From Spirulina sp. CS-785/01 (GTDB taxonomy: Bacteria; Cyanobacteriota; Cyanobacteriia; Cyanobacteriales; Spirulinaceae): a stretch of 54,071 nt of DNA. The notes below the pieces were generated by a model, which searched no databases, was not told where the DNA came from, and was given only the letters and a program-made list of their open reading frames with translations. This document shows, one piece after another, positions 43,981-53,957 of this stretch. The stretch is taken from contig NZ_JAQMSD010000293.1 in NCBI RefSeq assembly GCF_028330525.1, forward strand, positions 1 through 54,071. Direction: 5' to 3'. The position numbers and the translations under genes were made by a program. Each line of letters opens with the position of its first letter. Position 1 is the stretch's first letter.

Positions 43981-44018
43981 GATTTTCCCCCGAATTAAAT
44001 GCGGGGGAGTCTCAAGTA
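43981..44018. repeat. IS200/IS605-type end hairpin (relic)
   Basis: CCCCCG (43987-43992) pairs with CGGGGG (44002-44007) around AATTAAATG; the flanks GATTTT and AGTCTCAAGTA resemble the element at 27387-27425, in the same orientation. No transposase is attached. Confidence 0.5.
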
Positions 44019-44108
44019 TCTTATTGGATTTGTAAGTAGGAAACAGTTCCTCTGTTCGCTCTCAATGGGCTGTTGGGACGTTTCATGGAACGTCCCGATG
44101 AGATCTAG

Positions 44109-45038
44109 TTAGGTTTTCAACCAGTAGGTTAAATCGCGTCCTAGTAACTCTGAGAGGAGTTTTACGTCGTCGGTGTAGGTGTCTTGTAACAGCAGTTTCA
44201 TTTCTGGGCTGAGGGGAGGTGCGCTTTGGGTGCGACGGTTGAGAAAGAGTAGGGCCCGGTGTAGTTTCAGGATGGCCAGTCGTTTCCACTGGGAGAGTTT
44301 ATCTTTACCGGGGGGTTTGGACACTTTCTTTAAGAGGGAGTCGGGGGGATGTAAGAGGAGACGTTGGATGGTGGAGGAGCGATAGGTGCGACTGTGTTGA
44401 CGTTGGGGAAAGTAGGTGCGTCCGTCGTCGGAGACTCCGAGGAAGTGGCAAATTTTTTGGTACATTTCTGGGGGATTGGCGATAAAATCGTCAAAGACGA
44501 GGACGAGGCAGCGATCGCGCCCTGCTAGTTCAAATAACCGTTGAATCCGTGTCCCTAATTGGGCAACATAGCGATATTGTAATAAACGGCGATCGCGGCA
44601 TAATTCCGGCAAATAGTCCCCCTGTAACCGCCGTTCTTGCAGTTGCCAGGCTTCTTGAAAGTCTGTAACGTCCTCGTCCATAATATACAACATCCAGAAG
44701 TGATAAGACCGCAGCAGGTCGAGGGGATTCCGCACCATAGCAATCAATTTCCCTTCTGGATTCACTTGTAACACCCGTTTTAGGACTTCATCATCATATA
44801 AATACGTTACCGATGCTTCTCCAATGGCCGAATGACGTTGGGGGTTACAGTGACCAAAAAACTGCTCAATATATTGGCTGACATACTCCTCAAAGGAGAT
44901 ATCTTTGGGCGGTTGTAGGAGATAATGGGGTTCTTTGGGTCGAGATAAACAAATATTGGGATGTTCAGCAATATAAGAACTCAAGGCGGTTGTACCACAG
45001 CGAGGCGCACCCACAATAAAGAAGTTTGGTAAAGTCAT
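44109..45038 (-). CDS. Sulfotransferase family protein
   Basis: A 309-residue protein with the PAPS-binding motif PNFFIVGAPRCGTTALSSYI at the N-terminus (5'-phosphosulfate loop) and the 3'-phosphate region around VRNPLDLLRSYHFWM. These show a cytosolic or Golgi-type sulfotransferase fold that moves sulfate from PAPS to a hydroxyl or amine. Acceptors in cyanobacteria are often polysaccharides or lipids, but nothing here tells which. The gene lies between inverted copies of a dispersed repeat, which could suggest a moved segment. Confidence 0.88.
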   Translation of the reverse strand: MTLPNFFIVGAPRCGTTALSSYIAEHPNICLSRPKEPHYLLQPPKDISFEEYVSQYIEQFFGHCNPQRHSAIGEASVTYLYDDEVLKRVLQVNPEGKLIAMVRNPLDLLRSYHFWMLYIMDEDVTDFQEAWQLQERRLQGDYLPELCRDRRLLQYRYVAQLGTRIQRLFELAGRDRCLVLVFDDFIANPPEMYQKICHFLGVSDDGRTYFPQRQHSRTYRSSTIQRLLLHPPDSLLKKVSKPPGKDKLSQWKRLAILKLHRALLFLNRRTQSAPPLSPEMKLLLQDTYTDDVKLLSELLGRDLTYWLKT

Positions 45039-45215
45039 GCAGCGTAGTTGGGGGTTGAGTGGACGTTCACTAGCCTGTGTATCTTAACATTCCCCCTCAC
45101 CTTTGCAAAACGTTACAATTTTGTTGGTTGTTTGTTCTCCCCCATCTCCCCCATCTCCCCTTTGTGTCTTTGTGGTTCAACCGTCAACTATCAACTATCA
45201 ACTATCAACTCCCCA

Positions 45216-45653
45216 TCACAACAAAGGGGAGACAATAACCGCTTCTCGTCCCTCATCTGGGGTTAACTTGAGGGAAATTTGCCAATAGTGGGGGGGATGA
45301 TAGGGGAGACGTTCTGACCATTCAATGGCGGTAATTCCGGGGGGGACTTCTACCCCTTCCCAGTAGAGTTCGGGGGTTAATTCTGCCACTTCTGCGGGAC
45401 TGAGACGGTATAAATCAAAATGATAAAGGGGTAAACGGCCTTGGGAATACTCGTTAATTAGGGTAAAGGTGGGACTGAGAATGGGGTCAAGAATGCCTAA
45501 CCCTTCTCCCAGTCCTTTGATCAGGGTGGTTTTTCCGGCCCCTAAATCCCCGTCTAATAATAAAACCGTATTGGGGAGCAGTTTTTGACCCAATTGACGA
45601 CCCAAGGCGAGGGTTGCTTCTGTATCAGCTAAAATCAGGGTTTCTTGGTTCAT
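45216..45653 (-). CDS. tsaE: tRNA threonylcarbamoyladenosine biosynthesis ATPase TsaE
   Basis: A 145-residue P-loop ATPase with Walker A GDLGAGKTTLIKGLG (from residue 35), SPTFTLINEYSQGRLPLYHF and DLYRLSPAE, then the late ITAIEWSERLP. TsaE drives turnover of the TsaB/TsaD complex that adds threonylcarbamoyl to A37 of ANN-decoding tRNAs. It ends 2 bp before the YvcK gene stop region, so the two are co-transcribed, with tsaE second. Length is normal. Confidence 0.95.
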   Translation of the reverse strand: MNQETLILADTEATLALGRQLGQKLLPNTVLLLDGDLGAGKTTLIKGLGEGLGILDPILSPTFTLINEYSQGRLPLYHFDLYRLSPAEVAELTPELYWEGVEVPPGITAIEWSERLPYHPPHYWQISLKLTPDEGREAVIVSPLL

Positions 45654-45655
45654 TG

Positions 45656-47071
45656 CTATGCGGTTTGGGCCAATTCTTCTTGGAATTTAAAGCCGTGGGT
45701 TCTGCCGTACCACCGTAGAATAATTTTGGCTAGTCGGTGATGGTTGTGGCGGACATATCCGGTGTCTCGGTCTTCGTCCATGACGTTGGCTAAGACGACT
45801 CTACGCCCTAATTTGGCTACGTCTTCCCGGTCTAAAAAGACGGGATGGGAGTTTTCTTGAGCATAGCGGATTAAGGCTTGGGCTGAGGGAGACCGACGAT
45901 GAACGATGACTGCATCAAAAAGCCGTTCACCACAGGCGTTGTCGATGGCGCGGATATGGTCGGAGACGCTGTAACCGTCGGTTTCGCCGGGTTGGGTCAT
46001 GATGTTACAGACGTAGATGCGGGGGACTTTGGTTCGCGCGATCGCAGCCCGGATTTCCGGGACCAGTAAATTAGGAATCACACTGGTATAAAGACTCCCC
46101 GGGCCCATCACAATAAAATCCGCTTCTTCAATGGCCCGAAGGGCCGCAGGTAAGGCGGGAGGATGTTCAGGAATACAACCTACTTCAACAATTTTCCCCC
46201 CCGCTTCTGGGATATTCGATTCTCCTTCAACGCGGCGGCCATCGTCCATTCTCGCCCACAGTTTCACGTCCGAGAGGGTAGCAGGTAAGACGCGGCCTTG
46301 AACCGCCAAAACTTTAGAACTCGCCGCAATGGCTTGTTCTAAGTCTCCGGTAATTTCACTCATGGCGGTGAGAAACAAGTTCCCAAAACTATGGCCGGAT
46401 AAGCCATCTCCTGCATTAAAACGATATTGAAATAACTCGGTTAATAATTTCTCCTCTGCGGCCAAAGCGGACACGCAGTTGCGGATGTCTCCGGGGGGTA
46501 ATACGCCAATTTCCCGACGGAGACGACCCGACGACCCGCCATCATCGGCAACGGTGACGATGGCGGTAATATTGGCACTGTAGGTCTTTAACCCCCGTAA
46601 GAGGGTAGAAAGTCCTGTTCCTCCCCCAATGGCCACGATTTTGGGGCCGCGGTTGAGACGACGATGGGCCATTAAAACATCAATCAATTCCTCATCATTG
46701 TCTGGTTTTAAAACTTTGCTAATTGAACCAAAACTGCGGGTTTGTCCCCACAACACCAGAAAAACTCCGAATGCGACTGCTGCTGGCCCGGAAATATAAC
46801 TTGGGACGGTATCGGCGATGGTTTCTAGGATGGTAGAAATTAATCCCATTAACCGGTAAACGGGGGTTAAGCCGACCCAAATGGCAATACCGAGAACTGT
46901 TAATAATATTCCCGTCATGCTAATGAGTAACCACCGTTTAATGAGAAGGCCGGGGGCCAACCACTTAAACCAACGATTAACTCTAGGGGGGGTGTATTGA
47001 CGAACTGCCGTCCAACTCCTCTTTTCCACTTTCAGCGTCCGTAACGCTTGTTCAAATAAACCAATGGACAT
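45656..47071 (-). CDS. YvcK/CofD-like protein (gluconeogenesis factor family), with N-terminal membrane segments
   Basis: A 471-residue protein. Residues about 35-115 hold two membrane spans ([33 protein letters not shown]). The rest is the YvcK domain: [53 protein letters not shown] and [12 protein letters not shown]. YvcK proteins bind UDP-sugars and affect carbon use and envelope growth in other bacteria; the membrane part is the cyanobacterial version. It forms a pair with tsaE (2-bp gap). Divergent from ruvC. Confidence 0.9.
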   Translation of the reverse strand: MSIGLFEQALRTLKVEKRSWTAVRQYTPPRVNRWFKWLAPGLLIKRWLLISMTGILLTVLGIAIWVGLTPVYRLMGLISTILETIADTVPSYISGPAAVAFGVFLVLWGQTRSFGSISKVLKPDNDEELIDVLMAHRRLNRGPKIVAIGGGTGLSTLLRGLKTYSANITAIVTVADDGGSSGRLRREIGVLPPGDIRNCVSALAAEEKLLTELFQYRFNAGDGLSGHSFGNLFLTAMSEITGDLEQAIAASSKVLAVQGRVLPATLSDVKLWARMDDGRRVEGESNIPEAGGKIVEVGCIPEHPPALPAALRAIEEADFIVMGPGSLYTSVIPNLLVPEIRAAIARTKVPRIYVCNIMTQPGETDGYSVSDHIRAIDNACGERLFDAVIVHRRSPSAQALIRYAQENSHPVFLDREDVAKLGRRVVLANVMDEDRDTGYVRHNHHRLAKIILRWYGRTHGFKFQEELAQTA

Positions 47072-47300
47072 AATAATGACCGATTCTAAACTTTAGGGGC
47101 ATTTAACTGAGTGTGAGGAATATCTCAAGTGTTCTAGCGTACCCTATTTGATTCTGGAGTAATGTTATAAAAATCCATGTTTAGGACTGGCTAGACCCCC
47201 TTGATGAATGGTTTGTCTGTGAGTGGTGTGTGTGCAAGATGTGGCACTTTGATTTTAGTTGCCTTTGTCCCGAAATGGGAGTTTTTTATGAAAACCCGTT

Positions 47301-47306
47301 TATAAT
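47301..47306 (+). promoter_or_regulatory. TATAAT -10 box, probable ruvC promoter
   Basis: A perfect TATAAT hexamer 30 bp before the ruvC TTG start. No clear -35 box stands 17 bp upstream, which is common in cyanobacteria. Confidence 0.5.
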
Positions 47307-47325
47307 GACGAGTTTCACTGTAACT

Positions 47326-47330
47326 AGAGG
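47326..47330 (+). promoter_or_regulatory. Ribosome binding site that supports the TTG start of ruvC
   Basis: AGAGG ends 6 bp before TTG at 47337. It favours this rare start, as the family's N-terminal [14 protein letters not shown] begins six codons later. Confidence 0.6.
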
Positions 47331-47336
47331 ATAACG

Positions 47337-47816
47337 TTGCCACAAGATACTTGTATTTTAGGGATCGATCCGGGTTTAGCGACACTGGGCTTTGGGGCAA
47401 TTACGGTTCAGGAGTCCCAAAGGTTGACGGTTCGGGAGTTTGGGGTTATTCGGACTCCGGCGAAATGTCCCATTGGCGATCGCTTGTGTACCCTGTATGA
47501 TGATCTCCATACGCTCATTGACGAGATTAAACCGGATCGGGTTGCGATTGAGAAGTTATTTTTTTACCGGATGAGTAATACTATTTTGGTGGCCCAGGCA
47601 AGGGGGGTCATTTTGTTGGTGTTGGCCCAAGTGAAGTTACCCTATGTGGAGTTTACCCCCCCGCAGGTGAAACAAGCAATTACGGGGTATGGGAAGGCGG
47701 ATAAGTTGGAGGTTCAAGAGGCGATTGCGTGGGAGTTAAGTTTGCAGACTATCCCAAAACCCGATGATGCGGCAGATGCTTTGGCGTTAGCTTTAACGGC
47801 GTGGTATTTGCAATGA
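47337..47816 (+). CDS. ruvC: Crossover junction endodeoxyribonuclease RuvC
   Basis: A 159-residue RNase-H-fold nuclease with [14 protein letters not shown] at the N-terminus (first catalytic Asp), [10 protein letters not shown] (catalytic Glu), and [15 protein letters not shown] at the C-terminus (last catalytic Asp). It cuts Holliday junctions with RuvA and RuvB during recombinational repair. Starts at TTG with a ribosome binding site 6 bp upstream. Divergent from the yvcK-like gene. Confidence 0.95.
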   Translation: MPQDTCILGIDPGLATLGFGAITVQESQRLTVREFGVIRTPAKCPIGDRLCTLYDDLHTLIDEIKPDRVAIEKLFFYRMSNTILVAQARGVILLVLAQVKLPYVEFTPPQVKQAITGYGKADKLEVQEAIAWELSLQTIPKPDDAADALALALTAWYLQ

Positions 47817-47877
47817 TGGGTAATGGGTAATGGGAGATGGGGAGGATGGGGGAGAACTATCAACTATCAACCATCAA

Positions 47878-48654
47878 CTATAACTGTCTTTCAATTTTTA
47901 ACATTCTTTGATAAAAGAACCAGCCTCCGGTGATCATGGCTAGGGTAAAGCCGAGTAAAATGAAGAAATGTTGGCGGATTTCGATTAAAGTTTCTCCGTT
48001 AGCCCACACTTTTACGAAGGATTCGTTCATGTGATAAATAGGGTTAAATTGAGCAATTTTTAAGAGAGTTTCGGGGAAAACAATGGTGGGAATGAATGCT
48101 CCCCCTAAAATTAATAAGGGAACGCCAAATGCAGCAACTAAACTATTGACATCTTCGGCTCTTTGTGCTAATAAGGTTCCTAAAATAAAGCCGACTCCTA
48201 CATAACTGATAATACTGAGGAGGATTAAGCTAAAACCGAGTAAGATTGAGCCGTCGAATTTTGCACCGAGGAGGATGGCCAAGAGGGAGATGACGAGGGT
48301 TTGTAAAAGCGCGATCGCACCTTGAGCAACACAAATCCCCAAAAAATACCCAATCCCACTCAAAGGGGACAAAAACAACCGTTTTAAGGTCTGCTGCTCC
48401 CGTTCTGAGACGATTATAGCAACTGTCCCCCCAACACAACTAAAGAAAAAAGCAGCACCGACTAAAGTTGCAGGAGCAGCTAATTCCAAAGCCGTCCCTA
48501 GGGGTAACATGGCGCGATCGGCGACAATTACCCCATTTAACAACAAAACAGACACGGGAAACACGAGCCAAAAGATCAAACTCCGGCGACGGTGTAACAA
48601 TTCTGTTAAAATCCGTTGCGCGACGGCTCGCATTTCTCGCCAGTATTTGCTCAT
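47878..48654 (-). CDS. ABC-2 type transporter permease
   Basis: A 258-residue membrane protein with six hydrophobic spans and the ABC-2 signature region GGTVAIIVSEREQQTLKRLF followed by LSPLSGIGYFLG. The C-terminal half has VAAFGVPLLILGGAFIPTIV. This is a permease of the multidrug or polysaccharide type. The ATPase partner is not next to it in the window; downstream genes may hold it only beyond the ruvC region, so the partner is encoded elsewhere or this permease is shared. Starts at an ATG 6 codons after another Met in the same strand, which lies in another frame. Confidence 0.88.
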   Translation of the reverse strand: MSKYWREMRAVAQRILTELLHRRRSLIFWLVFPVSVLLLNGVIVADRAMLPLGTALELAAPATLVGAAFFFSCVGGTVAIIVSEREQQTLKRLFLSPLSGIGYFLGICVAQGAIALLQTLVISLLAILLGAKFDGSILLGFSLILLSIISYVGVGFILGTLLAQRAEDVNSLVAAFGVPLLILGGAFIPTIVFPETLLKIAQFNPIYHMNESFVKVWANGETLIEIRQHFFILLGFTLAMITGGWFFYQRMLKIERQL

Positions 48655-48704
48655 GCCAGTATTTGCTCATTGAGGATCAAGAATAATTCTTGAGAAATTC
48701 GCCT

Positions 48705-49235
48705 TTACTGTACCACCATTACGGTACAAGGGGCATGGTGCAAGACATAATTACTAATACTTCCCATTAAGATCTCAGAAAGTCCTGTGCGGCCTCGACG
48801 GCCAATAACCACGAGATCAGCATCCCAATTTTCGGCAAATTTACAAATTTGGGGCCCAGGTTCTCCTTCCTTATAGTCAAATTCTGCGATAATCCCCCGT
48901 TCTAAGGCTTTTTGATGCTGGCTATTTAACCATGCTAACAAGCGATCGCGCTCCTCCTGTATCAGTTTCTGAGACTGTTGAAACCCTTCTGGGGAATAAC
49001 TCCCCCCATAAATCCCGATACTCCCTGCGGCCAAAACGTTCGAGGTACTCGGTAACGGTTCGCTCAAACAATGGAAAATCATTAACTGACTCCCCAAGGT
49101 TTCCGCTAAGGTTAAGGCTTTCTCCATGACTTCAACACTGGTCGCTCGTCGATCTAAAGCCACTAAAACCTTCTTAAAAGAATGCTTGACTACAGGCGAA
49201 TTAACAGAACTTTGTAAAGTTTCTTTGACTGCCAT
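48705..49235 (-). CDS. Universal stress protein (UspA family)
   Basis: A 176-residue protein with a single Usp domain: HSFKKVLVALDRRATSVEVM at the start and the nucleotide-binding pattern G-2x-G-9x-GS in VVIGRRGRTGLSEILMGSIS, ending HHAPCTVMVVQ. The complete pattern indicates an ATP-binding type. An insertion with a Gly/Ser/Tyr-rich stretch (GSIGIYGGSYSPEGFQQSQK) lies in the middle. The gene is single and about 50 bp from the ABC permease on the same strand. Confidence 0.9.
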   Translation of the reverse strand: MAVKETLQSSVNSPVVKHSFKKVLVALDRRATSVEVMEKALTLAETLGSQLMIFHCLSEPLPSTSNVLAAGSIGIYGGSYSPEGFQQSQKLIQEERDRLLAWLNSQHQKALERGIIAEFDYKEGEPGPQICKFAENWDADLVVIGRRGRTGLSEILMGSISNYVLHHAPCTVMVVQ

Positions 49236-49406
49236 AATCTATCTCCTCCCCTATCGTCTCCGCTAACTCTGGTCATTAGCAGGGGTTTCCCACCAATTTC
49301 AGAGTTAGAAAAGATCGGGAATTTTGTTAAAAACGATTTAATTTTAGGGTGACATAAATTACACAAAAACGAGACAATCTGACAGAAAAATTAACAGACC
49401 GTATCC

Positions 49407-50438
49407 CTAATAACGAATACGAGGATCAATGTAGGCATTGATCAAATCAATAACAATACTGGCAAATACCACAATCACCCCAAAAAACACCATAATCCCC
49501 TGTACAGTGGGATAATCCCGCAGTGTAATGGCCTCATAGAGACGATTTCCTAACCCCGGCCAAGAGAATGTCACCTCGGTTAATACCGCACCCCCCAGTA
49601 AGGTAGCAATGGTCAATCCTAGCACTGTAATCACAGGAATTAAGGCATTTTTCAGTCCATGAGCAAATAAAATCCGTCTTTCGGGAATCCCCCTTGCTCT
49701 TGCTGCTTCTACATAATCCGATCGCAGGGTTTGTTTTAAATTCACCCGCACCATTCGTTCAAAAATCCCACTCAATAACAACCCCAAAGATAAACAAGGT
49801 AATGCGAGGTAATGGAGTGCAGTCAAAAACTGTCCTAAATTCCCCGTTAGCAAACTATCGAGGGTATAAAGTCCCGTCAGGGTTGTGGGAGACTCTGCAC
49901 CCACAGGAAACCGCGTCCCCAAGGGAAACCACCCCAACTGCACGGAAAAGATCAGTTGAAAGACCATTCCCATCCAAAATAAGGGGAGTGAATAGGTAAT
50001 AATGCCAAATAACCGTCCCCCTGCATCAAAAATAGTCCCCGGATGGGAGGCCGCAAACATTCCTACTCCCACCCCCAGTAAGACGGCCACTCCCATCCCA
50101 TAAAAGGTCAATTCCACTGTTGCGGGAAAATGCTGCACAATTACTTCCCAGACGGATAACCCCTGACTACTGAGGGAGCTTCCTAAATCAAAGCGTATAA
50201 TTTGACCGAGATAGTTGAGATATTGTAACCAGAGGGGGTCTGAGAGGCCGAGACGCTCCCGTAATGCTTCTTTTGCTGCTTCGGGGGCCCGGTTGCCTAA
50301 AATCGCGTCTGCGGGGTCTCCTGGGGTTGCTCGCAGCAGGAGAAAGACGATGGTGACAATGGTCCACAGCATGAGGGGAGCGAGTAAGATACGGGTGAGG
50401 ATGTAATATTGTAGTGCTTTGCTTCGGGACATTTTCAC
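49407..50438 (-). CDS. ABC transporter permease, dipeptide/oligopeptide type (DppB-like)
   Basis: A 343-residue protein with about six membrane spans and the EAA loop EAARARGIPERRILFAHGLK followed by NALIPVITVLGLTIATLLGG, end RDYPTVQGIMVFFGVIVVFA. Start MKMSRSKALQYYILTRILLA, then TIVFLLLRATPGDPADAILG, typical for DppB/OppB. It forms a permease heterodimer with a DppC-type protein, which is not found in the window; in cyanobacteria these genes are often scattered. The GTG at 50438 and the ATG at 50432 are both possible starts. Confidence 0.92.
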   Translation of the reverse strand: MKMSRSKALQYYILTRILLAPLMLWTIVTIVFLLLRATPGDPADAILGNRAPEAAKEALRERLGLSDPLWLQYLNYLGQIIRFDLGSSLSSQGLSVWEVIVQHFPATVELTFYGMGVAVLLGVGVGMFAASHPGTIFDAGGRLFGIITYSLPLFWMGMVFQLIFSVQLGWFPLGTRFPVGAESPTTLTGLYTLDSLLTGNLGQFLTALHYLALPCLSLGLLLSGIFERMVRVNLKQTLRSDYVEAARARGIPERRILFAHGLKNALIPVITVLGLTIATLLGGAVLTEVTFSWPGLGNRLYEAITLRDYPTVQGIMVFFGVIVVFASIVIDLINAYIDPRIRY

Positions 50439-50567
50439 TTTGAGTTCAACAATTAACAGTTAACAATCAATAAGCAATCATTATATTTTATCCTACTGAC
50501 TTTCAGTTTGCTTGTATTGGCTAGGAAAATAATCCCAAGCGAATCCATAATGGATAATTAGAGTATT

Positions 50568-51800
50568 TTAACTTCTTAATAGGAAAAATATACTTTGTAA
50601 GACTCCGATCCCAAAGCCTAAAATTCCTCCTAAATTAACAATGGCCTGGAGTTCGTTTTTGACGATTCCTTGGACGGTGTTTTCGAGTTGTTCTGCGTCG
50701 GTGGCATTGACGCGATCTACAATGACTTGATCAATAGCTAAAATGGGGATAATTTGACTCACTAAGCGTTCTAGGTCTTCTTCTAAATAGCGTTCTAAAA
50801 TTAAAGCGAGTTCCCAACTAATGGTTTGTAAGGAGGTGTTGACTACTTCAGAATTGCGTAAATTTTTAATTAGAATAGCGGCGAGTTTATCCCAATCTAC
50901 TGATGTTCCTAATCCTTGAATTAAATTTCCTCCTTTTTCTTGAACGTACTGACGTACGGTGTCTCTGGTGGTTTTGCGGAGTTGTCGGACGGTGGAGAGG
51001 GGGAGGTTTTGTAGGGAAAAACTTTGTAACCAGATACGGATGCGATCGCGCACTTCCAGAGACAAGATTAATTCCTTTAAACGAGCATTGGCAATTTCTT
51101 TTTCGTCTAAACAGAATGTCCGCAAGCGAACCAAGGAATTCTTGAGACCAAATAAATTAGCCACCACCCAAGTAGTACCACTGGTTTTCTCCCGAAATCC
51201 TTCATCAATAATCTGAATATTTCGATCGGTGAGAAAATCAACTAAAGCTTGTCTTAATAAGTCAGGAGGTAAAACAACTTGTAATAACCAATCCGCCAAT
51301 TTCTTGGCCTGAACATCCGTGAGACGAAACTCTAAAATAACTTGGTCAAAAATATGATTAATTTGGTCTTCGAGGAAATTTTCCCGTCTTGCTAATGCTT
51401 TCAGTAAACGAGGTAAAGACCCACTAAATAAGTCTCGTAAAATTTCTCCTAAAATTTTCGCAGTTTTTTGTTCTCGATCTTCCTGAATTTGCTTTAATGC
51501 CAGTTGTAACAACCATAATAAGGCACTTTGTACCCGTTCCCGTTGTAACAGTCGTCTGGCTAAATTTTGTAACTCTCCTGGGGTTAAGAGTGACCCCATA
51601 ATGGTATCAGAAACCCGTTTGGCTAACCGTTCTTGGTTACGGGGAATGAGTCCGGGGGTGAAGGGGAGTCGTTTTTTACCAATATAAATCGGTTTATAAG
51701 GCCGAAATAACATTTTGATGGCTAAGTCGTTGGTGAAATAGCCAATAATCCCCCCTGCAACGGGGGGGACAATATATACCCAAAGTTGTGATACATCCAT
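50568..51800 (-). CDS. DUF445 family membrane protein
   Basis: A 410-residue protein with a hydrophobic N-terminus carrying [20 protein letters not shown], then [20 protein letters not shown] and [20 protein letters not shown], which are the DUF445 hallmarks, and a C-terminal membrane helix ([20 protein letters not shown]). The middle is long helical repeats. The family is widespread, envelope-linked and of unknown role. Length fits the cyanobacterial members. Confidence 0.92.
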   Translation of the reverse strand: MDVSQLWVYIVPPVAGGIIGYFTNDLAIKMLFRPYKPIYIGKKRLPFTPGLIPRNQERLAKRVSDTIMGSLLTPGELQNLARRLLQRERVQSALLWLLQLALKQIQEDREQKTAKILGEILRDLFSGSLPRLLKALARRENFLEDQINHIFDQVILEFRLTDVQAKKLADWLLQVVLPPDLLRQALVDFLTDRNIQIIDEGFREKTSGTTWVVANLFGLKNSLVRLRTFCLDEKEIANARLKELILSLEVRDRIRIWLQSFSLQNLPLSTVRQLRKTTRDTVRQYVQEKGGNLIQGLGTSVDWDKLAAILIKNLRNSEVVNTSLQTISWELALILERYLEEDLERLVSQIIPILAIDQVIVDRVNATDAEQLENTVQGIVKNELQAIVNLGGILGFGIGVLQSIFFLLRS

Positions 51801-51983
51801 GCGTATAGCAGTAAACAGTAATCAGTAAACAGTACAGTAATCTTTTAGTCGTGAGGTTTGCTGATGATTGTCCCGTCCTAACGTATCCCCGTAATGCAAT
51901 AATAAAGAATAGCTGGGTGATCAGTGAGTTTTGAATCACTTCTGAATCACCAACCATGAATCACTAATCGTGAACCCGAATAG

Positions 51984-52685
51984 CTACTTAGTTAAGAGTA
52001 AAACACCCATCATCCCCCCTGCAAGGGAATAATGGGTTGCGTGTTGAAACTTGGCCTGATATCCGAGTTTAACCTGTTCTTGGCCGGTGGGGAAACGGTC
52101 TAAACTGGGACTAATATAAGCGTAGTCTGCTTTCAGGTTAAATTCCGTTGCGGTGGGGACAACGATGGTGTCGAGATACCACCGTTGGAATTGCTGCATG
52201 AGGGAGTTAGTGGGGTGGTGAAAGTCGAGAATAGCTGCTTTTGCGTGGGGTTTCAGGACTCGGTGTAATTCTTGCAGACTGCGGGGGATGTCGGTGACGT
52301 TGCGGAGGCCATATCCCATTGTGGCACAGTTGAAGTAATTGTCCTCGCAGGGTAATTCTAGGGCATTTCCCTCGACCCAAGTACAGTTTATCATGGGGAA
52401 TTGGCTGGCTCTTTTTTGCGCGATCGCAAGCTGTTCCCTCGCAAAGTCCACCCCCACCACTCGTCCCCGTTGTCCCACTGCTTTGGCCAATAATAAAGCA
52501 ATATCCCCACTCCCACAGCAAACATCCAACGCAGTCTCTCCGGGTTGAGGAGAGGCCCATTTAACGGTCATTTGTTTCCAAACCTGATGCAGTCCCCAAC
52601 TCAGACGATGGTTCAATTCATCATACACGGGGGCAATCCGATTAAACAAGGTCTGCACTTGTTCGGGGGAATAGGTTGTGGTCAT
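51984..52685 (-). CDS. menG: 2-phytyl-1,4-naphthoquinone methyltransferase (MenG/UbiE family)
   Basis: A 233-residue SAM-dependent methyltransferase with LFNRIAPVYDELNHRLSWGL, the SAM-binding ALDVCCGSGDIALLLAK, MGYGLRNVTDIPRSLQELHR and SLAGGMMGVLLLTK. In cyanobacteria this member of the UbiE family adds the last methyl group of phylloquinone, the electron carrier A1 of photosystem I. Length and motifs are normal. It is preceded by a 260-bp region with dispersed repeats and no gene. Confidence 0.93.
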   Translation of the reverse strand: MTTTYSPEQVQTLFNRIAPVYDELNHRLSWGLHQVWKQMTVKWASPQPGETALDVCCGSGDIALLLAKAVGQRGRVVGVDFAREQLAIAQKRASQFPMINCTWVEGNALELPCEDNYFNCATMGYGLRNVTDIPRSLQELHRVLKPHAKAAILDFHHPTNSLMQQFQRWYLDTIVVPTATEFNLKADYAYISPSLDRFPTGQEQVKLGYQAKFQHATHYSLAGGMMGVLLLTK

Positions 52686-52861
52686 ATTAACGGGTACTAG
52701 GTAATGGGTAACAGGTAATTGGTGATTGTACGGTGAGACCCTAGATTTCTTTACACAGTCTTAATATATTTTCACAAACAGAAACCCAATTTCGTTTTCC
52801 AAGAAGACTTACTCACAGACAACTTAGTTTAGACTATTACTCAACCCGACTATACCCAGTC

Positions 52862-52940
52862 AGTGATCTCCCTCAATCTCCCTTAATAAGGGGAACTTTC
52901 ACGCTTTTCCCCCCTTTTCAAAAGGGGTTAGGGGGGATCA
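52862..52940. repeat. Dispersed intergenic repeat with CCCCCCTTTTCAAAAGGGG core
   Basis: The segment with CTCCCTCAATCTCCCTTAAT and the inverted repeat CCCCTTTTCAAAAGGGG, then TTAGGGGGGATC, is like widely spread repeats of cyanobacterial genomes. It lies just downstream of the Nudix gene and upstream of menG. Confidence 0.65.
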
Positions 52941-52945
52941 TCCAG

Positions 52946-53413
52946 TTAACCTGAATACTTACCCCAGTTATAATACGCGAATTGCACTAACTCCCGTTGT
53001 TCTCGCCAAAAAAATTCCGGTAACTCCTCCACAGAATGCCAATGTAACGTGAATTTTGATTCTGTCGGAGTTCCGTATTTTTGTTGGGTTGAATAGAGAA
53101 AATAATGAGTAATTTTCCAATAGGTTCGAGAATAATTTAACCGTTCTCGAATGCCTAATTTTCCCAATAAATTTAATTCTGTGAGTCCTGCTTCTTCTTC
53201 TATTTCTCGTCTCGCTGCTTCTTCTGGAGTCTCTTCCCCTTCAAGATGTCCTTTGGGGAGGACATATTCCGGTTTTTGATCATTGCGGACTAAAGCGACT
53301 AAAATTTGCTCATTTTCGGGTCTAAAAATTACCCCTCCTGCGGAATAACTTTCGGGAGTATTTGCGGGTCTTTGATACCACGTTTCGTCCAGAATAGATT
53401 TATACTGAATCAT
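52946..53413 (-). CDS. Nudix hydrolase
   Basis: A 155-residue protein with a complete Nudix box at residues 55-77 (GHLEGEETPEEAARREIEEE then AGL). The first part SAGGVIFRPENEQILVALV and the late WHSVEELPEFFW complete the fold. It likely hydrolyses a nucleoside diphosphate-linked substrate such as diadenosine polyphosphates or capped RNA, but the substrate cannot be read from the box. Stand-alone gene on the minus strand. Confidence 0.9.
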   Translation of the reverse strand: MIQYKSILDETWYQRPANTPESYSAGGVIFRPENEQILVALVRNDQKPEYVLPKGHLEGEETPEEAARREIEEEAGLTELNLLGKLGIRERLNYSRTYWKITHYFLYSTQQKYGTPTESKFTLHWHSVEELPEFFWREQRELVQFAYYNWGKYSG

Positions 53414-53490
53414 GGGAAAGTTGCTGCATTGTTGCTAGTCCTTCAGAGGAAGACAGAGACTCCTTTTGTCTCTAGTCCTCAACTCTTTTA

Positions 53491-53537
53491 TTGACATCCT
53501 CCCTCACATCCTGCGAGGGTCTTCTCTCACAAGAAGA
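53491..53537 (-). mobile_element. IS200/IS605-type end hairpin (relic)
   Basis: CCCTC-ACATCCTGC-GAGGG (53501-53519) after TTGACATCCT and a second hairpin TCTTCT/AGAAGA. On the minus strand it reads as the usual right end (GAAGACCCTCGCAGGATGTG, then AGGATGTCAA). No transposase is attached. Confidence 0.5.
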
Positions 53538-53672
53538 TAATGCCAGATTATAGCATTGTACACCCTCACCCCCTCTCCCAACTGGGGAGAAAGGGAAACA
53601 ATTGTCTTGCCCTGTTGCAGACTGCCATATACGGTAAAATAATAGAGTCAAGTGTCTCTATTCTGTTTAACC

Positions 53673-53957
53673 GTGTTTCCTGTACTTAAACCCATTGTTG
53701 AGACCATTCAACCCTTTCTGATCCCCATTTGCTTAGTGGTTGCTTGGGGGTTTATCCTCTCCTTGGGGTGGGGACTGTTTAATGGAGTTCGTTCCGCCGT
53801 TAAACGGGGAAGAACCATGCACCAAATTCCCTGCACCCATTGTAAGTTTTTTACCAATGATTACCGTTTAAAATGCACCCTCCATCCTAGTATTGCCAAC
53901 ACAGAAAAGGCGATTCGCTGTTTAGATTATCACCGCTCGTTAAAAGCTAGACATTGA
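53673..53957 (+). CDS. Conserved small cyanobacterial protein with a membrane segment and Cys motif
   Basis: About 94 residues from the GTG at 53673 (the frame extends to a GTG at 53652). A hydrophobic helix (LIPICLVVAWGFILSLGWGL) is followed by a conserved-looking segment MHQIPCTHCKFFTNDYRLKC ending CLDYHRSLKARH. Cys spacing (CTHC ... C ... C) suggests metal binding. I recall this family in many cyanobacteria, without function. Both possible starts are GTG; the second fits the family's N-terminus better. Confidence 0.75.
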   Translation: MFPVLKPIVETIQPFLIPICLVVAWGFILSLGWGLFNGVRSAVKRGRTMHQIPCTHCKFFTNDYRLKCTLHPSIANTEKAIRCLDYHRSLKARH